Origin: JAKJGA01 sp029554345
GTDB taxonomy: Bacteria > Spirochaetota > UBA4802 > JAFGJZ01
DNA length: 64,000 bases
Direction: 5' to 3'
NCBI GenBank assembly: GCA_035395685.1
Contig: DAOPBR010000002.1
Coordinates: 62,001-126,000 of the forward strand
Positions 26,518 to 35,238 of this stretch are shown here, one piece after another; the stretch's first letter is position 1, and the number at the start of each line of letters is the position of its first letter. The notes beneath the pieces are model-generated. The model saw only the letters and a list, made by a program, of their open reading frames with translations. It ran no database searches and was not told the origin of the DNA. The position numbers and the translations under genes are program-made.

Positions 26518-27495
26518 TTATTTTTCTTCTGAAGAAATTTTTTGCCAGATTTCCGGATTCTCCTGACCTATGCGCCAGAAAGCAATCTTCGCGGCCCCCG
26601 CATTTTTATATATGCCGAATTTTTTCCGAAGTGATTCCTCGTCATCATAATAAAGCGACACCTCAACAGTTTCGGTATACCTGACATTCGGAATTCCGTC
26701 TTCAGTCCTGCTTATTGAAAGATTTTTCAACTTTATGAGATTTGCAACTCCGCGGTTGATGTAAGCCTTAGCCGGATTCTTATCAATCCACGCCCTTCCG
26801 TAGAACGGAATTCCCATTACGAGCTTTTCTCGAGGTATATGTTTCGCGGCATAAGACGATACTTCCCGGCACCATGCGTTTGATGCAACAGGTCCGGGTT
26901 TACTCGTGCTCCAGTGCTCGTCATAAGCCATAATAATGATGCGGTCTACTGATTTCGATATTTTTTCATAATCATATGCATCATCCACTTTTTTTCTTCT
27001 CGCAGGAAGAGCAACACTCAAAGTCTTATCTTTAATTTTAGCCTTCAGCTCATAAAGAAAAGAAATGAAATTATCCCTGTCTGCCGGACGCACAGCCTCA
27101 AAATCAATCTGAACCCCCGCAAACGGCTTCGACTTGACGGCAATGCTTTCTAAAAGTTCGGCTCTGAAGGGAAGATCCGGACGCAGAACAAAGTGGGTCA
27201 GCGAATAATCCGAAGTTTCGGCTATAACAAGATGAACTCTTCTGCCGAAATGACTTATCGCTCCGACATCAGGAACGCCACGAAGACTCCCGTCCAAAGA
27301 AACCTTTGCGGAAAAATATCCAATATCCGTAACCGGAGAATTTTTAGTAAAATATTTTTCTTCACCGCTCATCAGATATCCCCATATTTCCGTAAAAAAT
27401 ACAGGAGACGCGGCTTCTGCTTCAATATCCGCACGGACGTAAGAAAACGCCAGGCAGAAGAAGCCTGTAACAGCACATAATAATAATTTTTTCAT
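26518..27495 (-). CDS. Secreted glycoside hydrolase family 18-like protein (YaaH/spore-lytic type)
   Basis: 325 residues. A signal peptide covers about residues 1-22. A GH18 TIM barrel follows, with the catalytic strand GVQIDFEAV (Glu is the expected acid) and MGIPFYGRAWID near the C-terminal half. DRIIIMAYDEHW is the YaaH/chitinase-like strand 6 motif. The family hydrolyses chitin or peptidoglycan glycan chains; the target here is inferred to be cell-wall glycan. No LysM repeat is present. It follows the small lipoprotein gene on the same strand after a hairpin. Confidence 0.82.
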   Translation of the reverse strand: MKKLLLCAVTGFFCLAFSYVRADIEAEAASPVFFTEIWGYLMSGEEKYFTKNSPVTDIGYFSAKVSLDGSLRGVPDVGAISHFGRRVHLVIAETSDYSLTHFVLRPDLPFRAELLESIAVKSKPFAGVQIDFEAVRPADRDNFISFLYELKAKIKDKTLSVALPARRKKVDDAYDYEKISKSVDRIIIMAYDEHWSTSKPGPVASNAWCREVSSYAAKHIPREKLVMGIPFYGRAWIDKNPAKAYINRGVANLIKLKNLSISRTEDGIPNVRYTETVEVSLYYDDEESLRKKFGIYKNAGAAKIAFWRIGQENPEIWQKISSEEK

Positions 27496-27519
27496 TTAAA
27501 GATCTTTAGAAATGGAATT

Positions 27520-27542
27520 CGGGGAGCTGCAAGAGCTCCCCG
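27520..27542 (-). terminator. Hairpin after the small lipoprotein gene
   Basis: GGGGAGCT and AGCTCCCC arms (8-9 bp) around a five-base loop lie just past the stop of the 27556-27945 gene. No T-run follows, so it may attenuate or protect the mRNA rather than terminate it. Confidence 0.5.
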
Positions 27543-27555
27543 GGATTATCGTTGA

Positions 27556-27945
27556 TTACTTAGAAGTTCTTGAAGTAAACTTGTCCGGACCTGCAACGTC
27601 GATATTAACTACAGTTTTGATGTCTCCCTGAGAAACAACAAGCTCAGCAGCACCTTCAGCTTTAGCTCTAACAGCAGCTTTAGGACCTACTGGATTAACA
27701 AGAGTTATGATACCTGCGAATTTTTTGTCAACAGACCATGTAGGATTGATAACAACAGGATTACCTGCAGAATCAAGACCTTTAGCTGTAAAAGAGAAAA
27801 CATTTCCTTTTTCAATCTGTGCAGATGAAGGATCTACAACGATTGTAGAAAGAACTCCTAGAGCAGTCTTAGGCTGTGCAGTTTCACAAGCAGCGGCAAC
27901 AGCAACAACTGTCAATAGAACCAAGCATACTAATGCTTTTTTCAT
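27556..27945 (-). CDS. Small lipoprotein with Ig-like (BIG2-type) domain
   Basis: 129 residues. A lipoprotein signal peptide ends in lipobox VAAAC near residue 20. The mature part is a single bacterial Ig-like domain (SSAQIEKGNVFSFTAKGLDS, TWSVDKKFAGIITL, GAAELVVSQGDIKTVVNI). A strong GGAG lies seven bases before the ATG. Codon use looks orderly and the domain compact, as in an abundant surface protein. Its role is unknown. Confidence 0.75.
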   Translation of the reverse strand: MKKALVCLVLLTVVAVAAACETAQPKTALGVLSTIVVDPSSAQIEKGNVFSFTAKGLDSAGNPVVINPTWSVDKKFAGIITLVNPVGPKAAVRAKAEGAAELVVSQGDIKTVVNIDVAGPDKFTSRTSK

Positions 27946-28071
27946 TTTAGTCTCCTTAATTTTGTCATTTAAAATTGGTTCGAAAACCGAATAAACTATA
28001 GTAATAATCCCTTTATATTATTGTAAAGCATTTTATTGCCTTACATCTCAAAGAAATCAACTTATAAATTC

Positions 28072-28899
28072 TCACGGAACACTTTGATTTAGAATCGAAA
28101 GAATCTGTTTGGCCGAATAACTGCTTTTCACATGATGTCTCCTTAAACAGAAATTATCCCTTGTTACGGGATTCATTCCGTATTCAGTGGTAAACGCTCT
28201 CTTATATCCGGCAAGACGCGCCATATTAACCAGATAAGAATTATAGTTCCCGTATGGAAAAGCAATAAACTCGCATTTATCTCCCGTTTCAAGAGAAATG
28301 ATTCTTCTTGAAAGATACATTTCCTTAAATAATTTATGAAACGAATCAGGATTATCGGAAGACAATATCTTAACAAGATCGGCATGCGAATAAGTGTGTG
28401 ATTCGACATCGATTCCGGATCTTTCGAGTTCGCGGATTTCTTCCCAGTTGATAAGGTTTTTTGAAGAAGGATGAACAAAATCGATATAGATAAAAAGCGT
28501 TATAGGATAACCGAATTCTTTTGCAATCGGAATAAGTTTTTCATACATCGACTTGTATCCATCATCAAACGTTATTACGGCGGATTTTCGCTGGTACGGA
28601 GTCCGGCTTTCTATCCGGCTTACAAGATCACGAAGGGAAACTACATCAACCCCGCTCTCCCTTATAAGACGGAAATGCTCTCTCAGTTGTTCCGAAGTAA
28701 CTGAAAACGGCCCCTTTCCGTCAATATTATGATATAGAAGAATGGGAACCGCAAATAACCGGTCAATTTTCTCTTTTTCACGCTCTTTGTACGATTCCGA
28801 GTATTCACCGCCCGGTTTTCCGGATGAATATATCCAAAATACCGCCAAACCCGAAAAAATAACAAAAAGCAGTGCTGTTAATAATCTAAATGTTTTCAT
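28072..28899 (-). CDS. Membrane-anchored polysaccharide deacetylase (NodB domain)
   Basis: 275 residues. One N-terminal membrane helix (TALLFVIFSGLAVFWIY) anchors a carbohydrate esterase family 4 domain. ILLYHNI and AVITFDDGYKSM contain the metal Asp, VESHTYSHADL supplies the two His ligands, and FIAFPYGNYN is motif 3. The reaction is removal of acetyl groups from peptidoglycan or another GlcNAc polymer in the periplasm. A partial stem-loop downstream (near 28022-28043) may end its transcript. It is divergent from the bactofilin gene. Confidence 0.85.
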   Translation of the reverse strand: MKTFRLLTALLFVIFSGLAVFWIYSSGKPGGEYSESYKEREKEKIDRLFAVPILLYHNIDGKGPFSVTSEQLREHFRLIRESGVDVVSLRDLVSRIESRTPYQRKSAVITFDDGYKSMYEKLIPIAKEFGYPITLFIYIDFVHPSSKNLINWEEIRELERSGIDVESHTYSHADLVKILSSDNPDSFHKLFKEMYLSRRIISLETGDKCEFIAFPYGNYNSYLVNMARLAGYKRAFTTEYGMNPVTRDNFCLRRHHVKSSYSAKQILSILNQSVP

Positions 28900-28983
28900 G
28901 TTATATTATCGGACAAGAAAAATCCTTTACAATAATAATCGTCAAATAATAAACTTGTTTAGAAACTGACACCGGCAGGAAAC

Positions 28984-29343
28984 ATGACACGACAGAACAG
29001 GCTTAATGAAGATCATATAGTAAACAGCATCATCGGTGAAGGCAGTGAATTCAAAGGCGAATTCAAGATAAACGGGCTTTTGCGAATTGACGGCAAATTT
29101 ACGGGAACTATTCAGACTGAAGGAAAGGTTCTGATCGGTCAGTACGGCGAAGCGCTTACCGACATTCAGGCTCGAGTTGTCATAGTGGGCGGAACCGTCA
29201 AGGGAAACATTCTCGCAAGCGAAAGAGTCGTACTTCTGGCATCCGGTGATGTTAAGGGAAATATCATCACTCCTTCAATCATAATGGAAGACGGAGTCAA
29301 ATTCGACGGAAGCTGTGTAATCAACAAAGAACATCCGGTATAA
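28984..29343 (+). CDS. Bactofilin (polymer-forming cytoskeletal protein)
   Basis: 119 residues, mostly a bactofilin beta-helix with repeating GxxxG-rich turns (GLLRIDGKFTGTIQTEGKVL, GGTVKGNILASERVV). It forms filaments without nucleotide and shapes the envelope or localises proteins. It starts behind AGGA, and the following yaaR begins two bases after its stop, so the two are co-transcribed. Spirochaete bactofilins have been linked to helical cell shape; that link is inference here. Confidence 0.88.
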   Translation: MTRQNRLNEDHIVNSIIGEGSEFKGEFKINGLLRIDGKFTGTIQTEGKVLIGQYGEALTDIQARVVIVGGTVKGNILASERVVLLASGDVKGNIITPSIIMEDGVKFDGSCVINKEHPV

Positions 29344-29344
29344 T

Positions 29345-29785
29345 ATGCTGAGAGTAAATCAATTCAAATCGGCTGACTCGGCGAGAATCAAAAGCGGTTC
29401 AGGCGCTTCATCGGCAAAAAAAACCGATGCATCTTTCTCAGCAGAGCTTTCAAACGCCGTCAGTGAAAAAAACATGCGCGATTTTCAGGATATGATGGAC
29501 GATCTTCATGATCAGGAAAAACGCTTTCTCGAAAAACGCGATCTTGAAGAGCTGGCAAACTACAAGGCTCTTGTTCAGAAACTTCTTACGTTCATAAGCG
29601 ACAGCTCTTTTGAATCGAAGGAGCTTTCAAGACTTAAGTCAACCAAGGCTCCCTTTCTTATTACAAAAAAAATCAATGAAAAACTTCTCGAAATCTCACA
29701 GCAGATTTCACGCGGCAACAAGGCTTTCAATCTCCTCAAAGAGCTTGATGAAATCCGCGGTCTTATTCTCGATTATACAAAGTGA
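29345..29785 (+). CDS. yaaR: YaaR/DUF327 family protein
   Basis: 146 residues, largely helical. The conserved part runs from about residue 45 (DFQDMMDDLHDQEKRFLEKR) to the C-terminal FNLLKELDEIRGLILDY, which fits DUF327. Function unknown. In Bacillus the gene lies beside holB and yaaT, the same order as here, which supports the assignment. It has no obvious ribosome site and may be translationally coupled to the bactofilin gene. Confidence 0.8.
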   Translation: MLRVNQFKSADSARIKSGSGASSAKKTDASFSAELSNAVSEKNMRDFQDMMDDLHDQEKRFLEKRDLEELANYKALVQKLLTFISDSSFESKELSRLKSTKAPFLITKKINEKLLEISQQISRGNKAFNLLKELDEIRGLILDYTK

Positions 29786-29787
29786 TT

Positions 29788-30756
29788 ATGATACCCCAAA
29801 TAGAAGGCCACCAAAAGCAGAAGAATTATATCAAAAAAATAATAGCGTCACCGTCACGGCCGCATGCTCTGCTTTTCACGGGTGTCAACGGAATAGGAAA
29901 AAGCGCAGTCGCAGTTGAATCTATTGCAGCGTTTTTATGCGCCGATGCAAACTCTCCATGCGGAAAATGCCGTTCGTGCCGTCAGGTATTTTCTTTTTCG
30001 CACCCTGATTTTCTGATTCTCGAACCCGATGAAAAAGGCTCGATACCTATCGGCGACAAAGATAAAAAAGAAGAAGGAAGCGTTAGAGCGCTTCTAAGTT
30101 CATTAAGCGAAAAACCTTTCGGAGGAAAACGCGCCGTTTTAATAAAAGAAATCGACTGTGCGAAAACAGCCGGAATGAATGCTCTCTTAAAAACAATTGA
30201 AGAACCCTCTGAAAATACTCTGATAATTATGACGACTTCTTCCGAATCAAGAATTCTAAGAACAATACTTTCACGTTCATCAGTAATCAGGTTCTCTCCC
30301 CTTCCCTTTGATTCAATTAAGAAACTGCTTGGAGATATGCCGGAAGCAGAAAAAGATTTTATTGCCGCGGCTTCGGGCGGATCAATGGAAAATGCAATCA
30401 GGTTTTCATCAGAAAAAACAAGAGAAGAACTTAAGAATTTCGCAGCTGGAATACGAAAAGCATATCTTTCAAATTCTTTCATAGAACCGTCCTCTCTTTC
30501 CGCAATGTCGGGAAAAGACGGCTACGGTTTGATTGACGGAGCCGTAAATATTTATTCATTTCTTCTGAAAAACAAACTTACAGGAAAAGTGACCTTCAGC
30601 TCTTTTTTGAACGATTTATATATTGACGCGGATAAAACGCTTCACAACATTATCAAAATGCTTCTCTCCGCGAAAAAAGGCTCTGCACGGAACCTGAATC
30701 CGGCTTTTTCGGTAAAAGCTCTTTCTTATAACTTACTCGCGGAGAAACTAATATGA
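29788..30756 (+). CDS. holB: DNA polymerase III delta-prime subunit
   Basis: About 322 residues. AAA+ clamp-loader subunit: Walker-A-like GVNGIGKSA near residue 35, zinc knuckle CGKCRSC, and sensor 1 region LSRSSVIRFSPL with SRS. It loads the sliding clamp as part of the DNA polymerase III holoenzyme. GTG at 29782 is an alternative start that would overlap yaaR; the ATG two codons later is used here. ricT starts seven bases downstream. Confidence 0.9.
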   Translation: MIPQIEGHQKQKNYIKKIIASPSRPHALLFTGVNGIGKSAVAVESIAAFLCADANSPCGKCRSCRQVFSFSHPDFLILEPDEKGSIPIGDKDKKEEGSVRALLSSLSEKPFGGKRAVLIKEIDCAKTAGMNALLKTIEEPSENTLIIMTTSSESRILRTILSRSSVIRFSPLPFDSIKKLLGDMPEAEKDFIAAASGGSMENAIRFSSEKTREELKNFAAGIRKAYLSNSFIEPSSLSAMSGKDGYGLIDGAVNIYSFLLKNKLTGKVTFSSFLNDLYIDADKTLHNIIKMLLSAKKGSARNLNPAFSVKALSYNLLAEKLI

Positions 30757-30763
30757 GGTTTAA

Positions 30764-31627
30764 ATGGAATTTACCAGCGTAAAAATGCGCAACAACTGTG
30801 CCATATACAATCTTGACTCGAATAATATCTTTATCAATCCGGGTTCGGCATGCATTGCAGAAACCGAACACGGTGTCGACATAGGTTACGTCTTGTCGGG
30901 TATTCCTGCATGTAAAAGCCAGGAATGCGAGGCCCGCGGAAAAATTCTAAGGCTGGCTTCTGATGAGGATATTGCTCAGGCCAATTCTCTTCTTGATCTC
31001 GAAAAAAGATCTTTTGAAGAGTGCAAACTGAAAGCAAAAGAAAAGAATCTCGATATGACGCTCGTCAACGTTAAGGCAATTTTCGACAAATCGAAAATTA
31101 TATTTTATTTCGTTGCAGAGAACAGAGTCGATTTCCGCGAACTTGTCCGCGACCTTGCCGGAATTTTCAAAACACGTATCGAAATGCGTCAGATAGGCGT
31201 ACGCGACAAGTCACGTATTATAGGCGGTCACGGAACCTGCGGTCAGTCGCTCTGCTGTACAAAAATGCGCGGAGTATTTTCCCCTGTATCAATTAAAATG
31301 GCAAAAGAGCAGAATCTGAATCTCAACAGTCAGAAAATATCAGGATGCTGCGGAAGACTGCTCTGCTGTCTTGATTATGAATATGAAGTATACTGCGATC
31401 TGAATATGGGTCTGCCGCAGCAGGGAACCGAAATACGCATCGGCGATAATAAATGCTATGTAGATTCAGTTGATACTCTCAAACAGACTATCAGACTAAA
31501 ATACATGGATGCATATCTTCATATTCAGAAAAATGACATCACTTCAGACGGTATCAATTTCTCGGTTTCAATGCCGGTAATTGAACGGTTGATGAATCAC
31601 ACAGATGAAGAAAAAGAAGAAGATTAA
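30764..31627 (+). CDS. ricT: PSP1-domain protein RicT/YaaT
   Basis: 287 residues with the PSP1 domain. The diagnostic cysteine cluster is complete: GTCGQSLCCTKMRGVFSPVS and ISGCCGRLLCCLDYEYEVY. In Bacillus the RicAFT complex carries iron-sulphur clusters and affects RNase Y-dependent mRNA processing; ricA and ricF are not in this window. It sits between holB and metG, matching the Bacillus gene neighbourhood. Confidence 0.9.
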   Translation: MEFTSVKMRNNCAIYNLDSNNIFINPGSACIAETEHGVDIGYVLSGIPACKSQECEARGKILRLASDEDIAQANSLLDLEKRSFEECKLKAKEKNLDMTLVNVKAIFDKSKIIFYFVAENRVDFRELVRDLAGIFKTRIEMRQIGVRDKSRIIGGHGTCGQSLCCTKMRGVFSPVSIKMAKEQNLNLNSQKISGCCGRLLCCLDYEYEVYCDLNMGLPQQGTEIRIGDNKCYVDSVDTLKQTIRLKYMDAYLHIQKNDITSDGINFSVSMPVIERLMNHTDEEKEED

Positions 31628-31645
31628 TATTTACAGAAGGACATC

Positions 31646-33544
31646 ATGGAAAAAAAGTTTTATATAACAACACCGATTTATTACGTCAATGCGGAACCTC
31701 ACATAGGCCACGCATACAGCACAATCGTCGCGGATTTTCTCAAACGTCATTACAAGCTCCGCGGTTTTGACACGTATTTTCTAACCGGCACGGATGAACA
31801 CGGCGATAAAATTCAGAAAGCCGCCGATGAAAAGAAAACAGATGTTAAATCATATACCGACGATATAAGCGCTAAATTCAAATCAGCATGGAAACTTCTC
31901 GGCATAGAATACGACGACTTCATCCGCACTACCGAAGAACGCCACAAGAAGGTTGTTCAAAGCGTGTTGCAGAAAGTTTTTGATACAGGCGACATTTATT
32001 ACGGCAGCTACGGCGGAAATTACTGCTACGGATGCGAAAGATTTCTCACCGACAAAGACATCATAGACGGCAAATGCCCCGAACACGGAAAACCCGTTCA
32101 GTGGATTGAAGAGCATAATTATTTCTTCAAAATGAAAAAATACCAGTCGTGGCTTGTTGATCATATCGAAAAAAATCCTGATTTCATCAGGCCGGAACGC
32201 TATAGAAATGAAGTACTTGCTTTAATTAAAAATGAGGAATTGGAAGATCTTTGCATATCAAGACCAAAGTCGCGTCTTTCGTGGGGAATACAACTTCCGT
32301 TTGACGACAAGTATGTTACTTATGTCTGGTTTGACGCCCTTATAAACTATATAAGCGCCATAGAATATCCTGACGGCGAAAAATTTAAAAAATACTGGCC
32401 TGTAGTTAATCACATCATCGCAAAAGACATACTTAAGCCTCACGGGGTTTTCTGGCCGACAATGCTCAAAGCCGCCGGAATCGAACCATATTATCACCTG
32501 AATGTTCACGGATACTGGAATATGGCCGAAGCTAAGATGAGCAAAACTCTCGGCAATGTCGTGAGACCGAATGATCTTCTCGAGAAATACGGAAATGACC
32601 AGTCGCGCTATTTCTTCCTCAGGGAAATGACTTTCGGACAGGATGCTAAGTTTACAGACGATGCAGTAATCGACAGAATAAATTATGATCTTGCGAATGA
32701 CCTCGGCAATCTGATTAACCGCGCTTTCAACATGATAGAAAAATATTTTGAAGGCAAAATACCCGATCGCACAGCAAATATCGCGGGGCTTGATGAAATC
32801 AGGAATCTACTTGATAAAGCTGAAAACGGCATGAGAGAAAATACGGATAAATTTCAGTTCAGCAACGCACTCGAGTCACTCTGGGAATTCGTACGCTTTC
32901 TTAACAAATACATCGATCAGAACAAACCATGGACTCTTGCTAAAGAAAATAAAACTGACGAGCTCGCATCTGTTTTAAGAAACTGCGCGGAAGCTATTTT
33001 TTCAGTAACGGCACTCATTTCCCCGGTCTGCTTCAATACGGCACCGAAAATACTCAAAGCACTCGGCGCAGAACTGCCATCTTATGATAAAATAACTTCT
33101 ATGAATAACTTAATAACAGGAACAAAGATCGAAAATCCTGGAATTCTTTTTCCTAAAATTGAAAAACAGGCAAAGGCTGAAGTTGCCGAAACAAAAACTG
33201 CAGCTAATGATTCGGAAAAAATCGAGATCACAGACTTTGCGAAAATTGAACTCAAGGTGGCACAGGTTCTTTCAGCGGAGAAAGTCGAAGGCTCGGCAAA
33301 ACTTCTGAAACTTCAAATAGATACGGGTTCTGACAAACGTCAGATCATAGCCGGCATCGGTGAAAAAATGACTCCGGAAAATATAAAAGGTAAAAAAATA
33401 ATCGTTGTTGCGAACTTGAAACCTGCAGAAATTTTCGGCAACAAAAGCGAGGGAATGCTTCTCGCAGCAAAAAAATCCAAAAAGGATCTCCCGAGCGTCA
33501 TCATTGTAGATGACTCGATTGAAACGGGAAGCCGGCTTTCTTAA
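31646..33544 (+). CDS. metG: Methionyl-tRNA synthetase
   Basis: 632 residues. Class I motifs: HIGH in AEPHIGHAYS near residue 20 and KMSKT in AEAKMSKTLGNVV near 295. The zinc knuckle lies in CYGCERFLTDKD and GKCPEHGK. The C-terminal 110 residues are a tRNA-binding OB-fold (FAKIELKVAQVLSAEKVEGS) used for dimerisation and tRNA capture. AAGGA precedes the ATG. It follows ricT after 18 bases. Confidence 0.96.
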   Translation: MEKKFYITTPIYYVNAEPHIGHAYSTIVADFLKRHYKLRGFDTYFLTGTDEHGDKIQKAADEKKTDVKSYTDDISAKFKSAWKLLGIEYDDFIRTTEERHKKVVQSVLQKVFDTGDIYYGSYGGNYCYGCERFLTDKDIIDGKCPEHGKPVQWIEEHNYFFKMKKYQSWLVDHIEKNPDFIRPERYRNEVLALIKNEELEDLCISRPKSRLSWGIQLPFDDKYVTYVWFDALINYISAIEYPDGEKFKKYWPVVNHIIAKDILKPHGVFWPTMLKAAGIEPYYHLNVHGYWNMAEAKMSKTLGNVVRPNDLLEKYGNDQSRYFFLREMTFGQDAKFTDDAVIDRINYDLANDLGNLINRAFNMIEKYFEGKIPDRTANIAGLDEIRNLLDKAENGMRENTDKFQFSNALESLWEFVRFLNKYIDQNKPWTLAKENKTDELASVLRNCAEAIFSVTALISPVCFNTAPKILKALGAELPSYDKITSMNNLITGTKIENPGILFPKIEKQAKAEVAETKTAANDSEKIEITDFAKIELKVAQVLSAEKVEGSAKLLKLQIDTGSDKRQIIAGIGEKMTPENIKGKKIIVVANLKPAEIFGNKSEGMLLAAKKSKKDLPSVIIVDDSIETGSRLS

Positions 33545-33556
33545 AAGCTGATAAAT

Positions 33557-34066
33557 ATGCTTATAGGGATAATCGCGGATACGCACAACAATGTTGAAAT
33601 GATAATCAAAGCGGTTTCGTATCTGCGCTCCCGCAGGATTAATACATTGATCCACGCGGGAGATCTTTCATCTCCCCAGATGCTGGACTTCTTCAGAGGA
33701 TTTGACCTGTATATCGTTCTTGGAAACGATGACTGCTCAAATGATGAAATGAATCAGAAGCTTGCGTCTCTAGGACTGGAACCCGCATGCTGTGCCAAAG
33801 AATTTGAATTTGACGGCAAAAAATTCATTCTGTTTCACGGTGATAATGTTCCGATGTTCCGCGACGCTGTTAACTCTGAAAAATACGATTATATCATCAA
33901 AGGTCATCTTCACTGCGTTGAAAACTATGAAAGAAAAAACACCAGAATAATCAATCCCGGTTCACTCCGCAAGGGTGAAGAGAATACAATCGCAATTCTC
34001 GATACATCAACCGGTGATGTAACACATGTTGACATGAACGCAGTTGATCCGTATAATTACTCATGA
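33557..34066 (+). CDS. MJ0936/YfcE-type metallophosphodiesterase
   Basis: 169 residues. The metal motifs are complete: IADTHNN, HAGDLSS, LGNDD, FHGDN and KGHLHC, then NPGSL. Family members hydrolyse phosphodiesters such as bis-pNPP in the cytoplasm; the natural substrate is not known. It overlaps lrgA by four bases. Confidence 0.88.
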   Translation: MLIGIIADTHNNVEMIIKAVSYLRSRRINTLIHAGDLSSPQMLDFFRGFDLYIVLGNDDCSNDEMNQKLASLGLEPACCAKEFEFDGKKFILFHGDNVPMFRDAVNSEKYDYIIKGHLHCVENYERKNTRIINPGSLRKGEENTIAILDTSTGDVTHVDMNAVDPYNYS

Positions 34067-34407
34067 TGCTGAAATCTTTATTCATAATATTCGCAGCTCT
34101 TCTGGCCGGAAATACTCTTTCCGATCTGTTGAAACTTCCGTTACCCGGAAGTATAATAGGCCTGGTTTTAATAACCGCATTACTCGAATTCAAGCTTATT
34201 AAACCGGAAGATATCCGCGAAGGTTCTAATCTTCTTATAAACAATATGGCTCTCTTTTTTGTGCCTGCCGGTGTCGGATTAATACTTTATTCTGAAGTGT
34301 TAAAAAAAGAAATTCTTCCGATCGGTGCTTCATGCGCAATAAGCACATTCATAGTCATCATTACAGTATCGTGGACATTTAAAAAATTATCGCGCGGAAA
34401 GAAATGA
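34063..34407 (+). CDS. lrgA: LrgA/CidA family holin-like protein
   Basis: 114 residues with four hydrophobic segments. LPLPGSIIGLVLITALLEF and NMALFFVPAGVGLI are the hallmark LrgA/CidA sequences. With LrgB it modulates murein hydrolase activity or exports small metabolites across the inner membrane. It overlaps the phosphodiesterase and lrgB by four bases each. Confidence 0.9.
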   Translation: MMLKSLFIIFAALLAGNTLSDLLKLPLPGSIIGLVLITALLEFKLIKPEDIREGSNLLINNMALFFVPAGVGLILYSEVLKKEILPIGASCAISTFIVIITVSWTFKKLSRGKK

Positions 34408-35108
34408 ACTATATAATAGACAGTCAATTATTCTGGGTGACGCTTACGATAGGACTCTTTATTCTTGGCAAATATCTAAGCGCAAAAACAAAATTCATTC
34501 TTTTTAATCCCGTTCTTTTTTCTGTAACTGTTCTGATAATACTTCTCAAACTCGCAGGAATAGATTATTCATCTTATAAATCCAACACGGACATCATATC
34601 ATTTTTTCTCGCGCCGTCAGTTATCGCTCTTGCTCTTCCTCTTTACAAAGAACTTGAAGAAATAAAAAAAAATCATATGGCTATTTTTATTTCTCTCACG
34701 GCAGGAAGCCTTGCCGGTCTTCTAAGTGTTTCCGGAATATCACTTCTGCTCGGCGCCGATACGCTTACAGTAATATCTCTTCTTCCCAAATCTGTTACAA
34801 GCGCAATAGCGATAGAAGTCTCATCTAAAATCGGAGGAGAACCCTCACTTACTGCAGGATTTGTCGTAATCACCGGAATCATCGGCGCCGGCGGAGGACT
34901 CTTCTTTTTACGTTTGATAAATGAGCACAGCCATAAAGGCGGCGGACTCGCTATTGGATGCGCAGCTCATGCACTTGGAACCGCGGCAATAGCTGAAAAA
35001 GGCGAAACATACGCCGCTTACGGCGGACTTGCTCTATGCGTCACAGGAATAATAACTTCCCTTCTCGCTCCCCTTTTCGCTTATATCATCAAATATTTAT
35101 ACGGATGA
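34404..35108 (+). CDS. lrgB: LrgB/CidB family membrane protein
   Basis: 234 residues, about eight membrane helices. Signature LLPKSVTSAIAIEVSSKIGG and GCAAHALGTAAIAEKG are those of LrgB/PlsE. It partners LrgA in the same operon. A 16-bp hairpin follows at 35190. Confidence 0.92.
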   Translation: MNYIIDSQLFWVTLTIGLFILGKYLSAKTKFILFNPVLFSVTVLIILLKLAGIDYSSYKSNTDIISFFLAPSVIALALPLYKELEEIKKNHMAIFISLTAGSLAGLLSVSGISLLLGADTLTVISLLPKSVTSAIAIEVSSKIGGEPSLTAGFVVITGIIGAGGGLFFLRLINEHSHKGGGLAIGCAAHALGTAAIAEKGETYAAYGGLALCVTGIITSLLAPLFAYIIKYLYG

Positions 35109-35189
35109 AGTTTTTCTATTCATTCACAGGCTTTGACTTAAAATAACAGAATCCTGTAATTTATTTAATTAATACAGGCACATCATACA

Positions 35190-35228
35190 ATTTCACTAAA
35201 CTCTTAAAAATCAAGAGTTTAGTGAAAT
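35190..35228. terminator. Bidirectional terminator hairpin
   Basis: A perfect 16-bp stem (ATTTCACTAAACTCTT and its complement) with a 7-base loop lies between the convergent lrgB and flavodoxin-like genes. Confidence 0.75.
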
Positions 35229-35238
35229 GCAGAATCTA

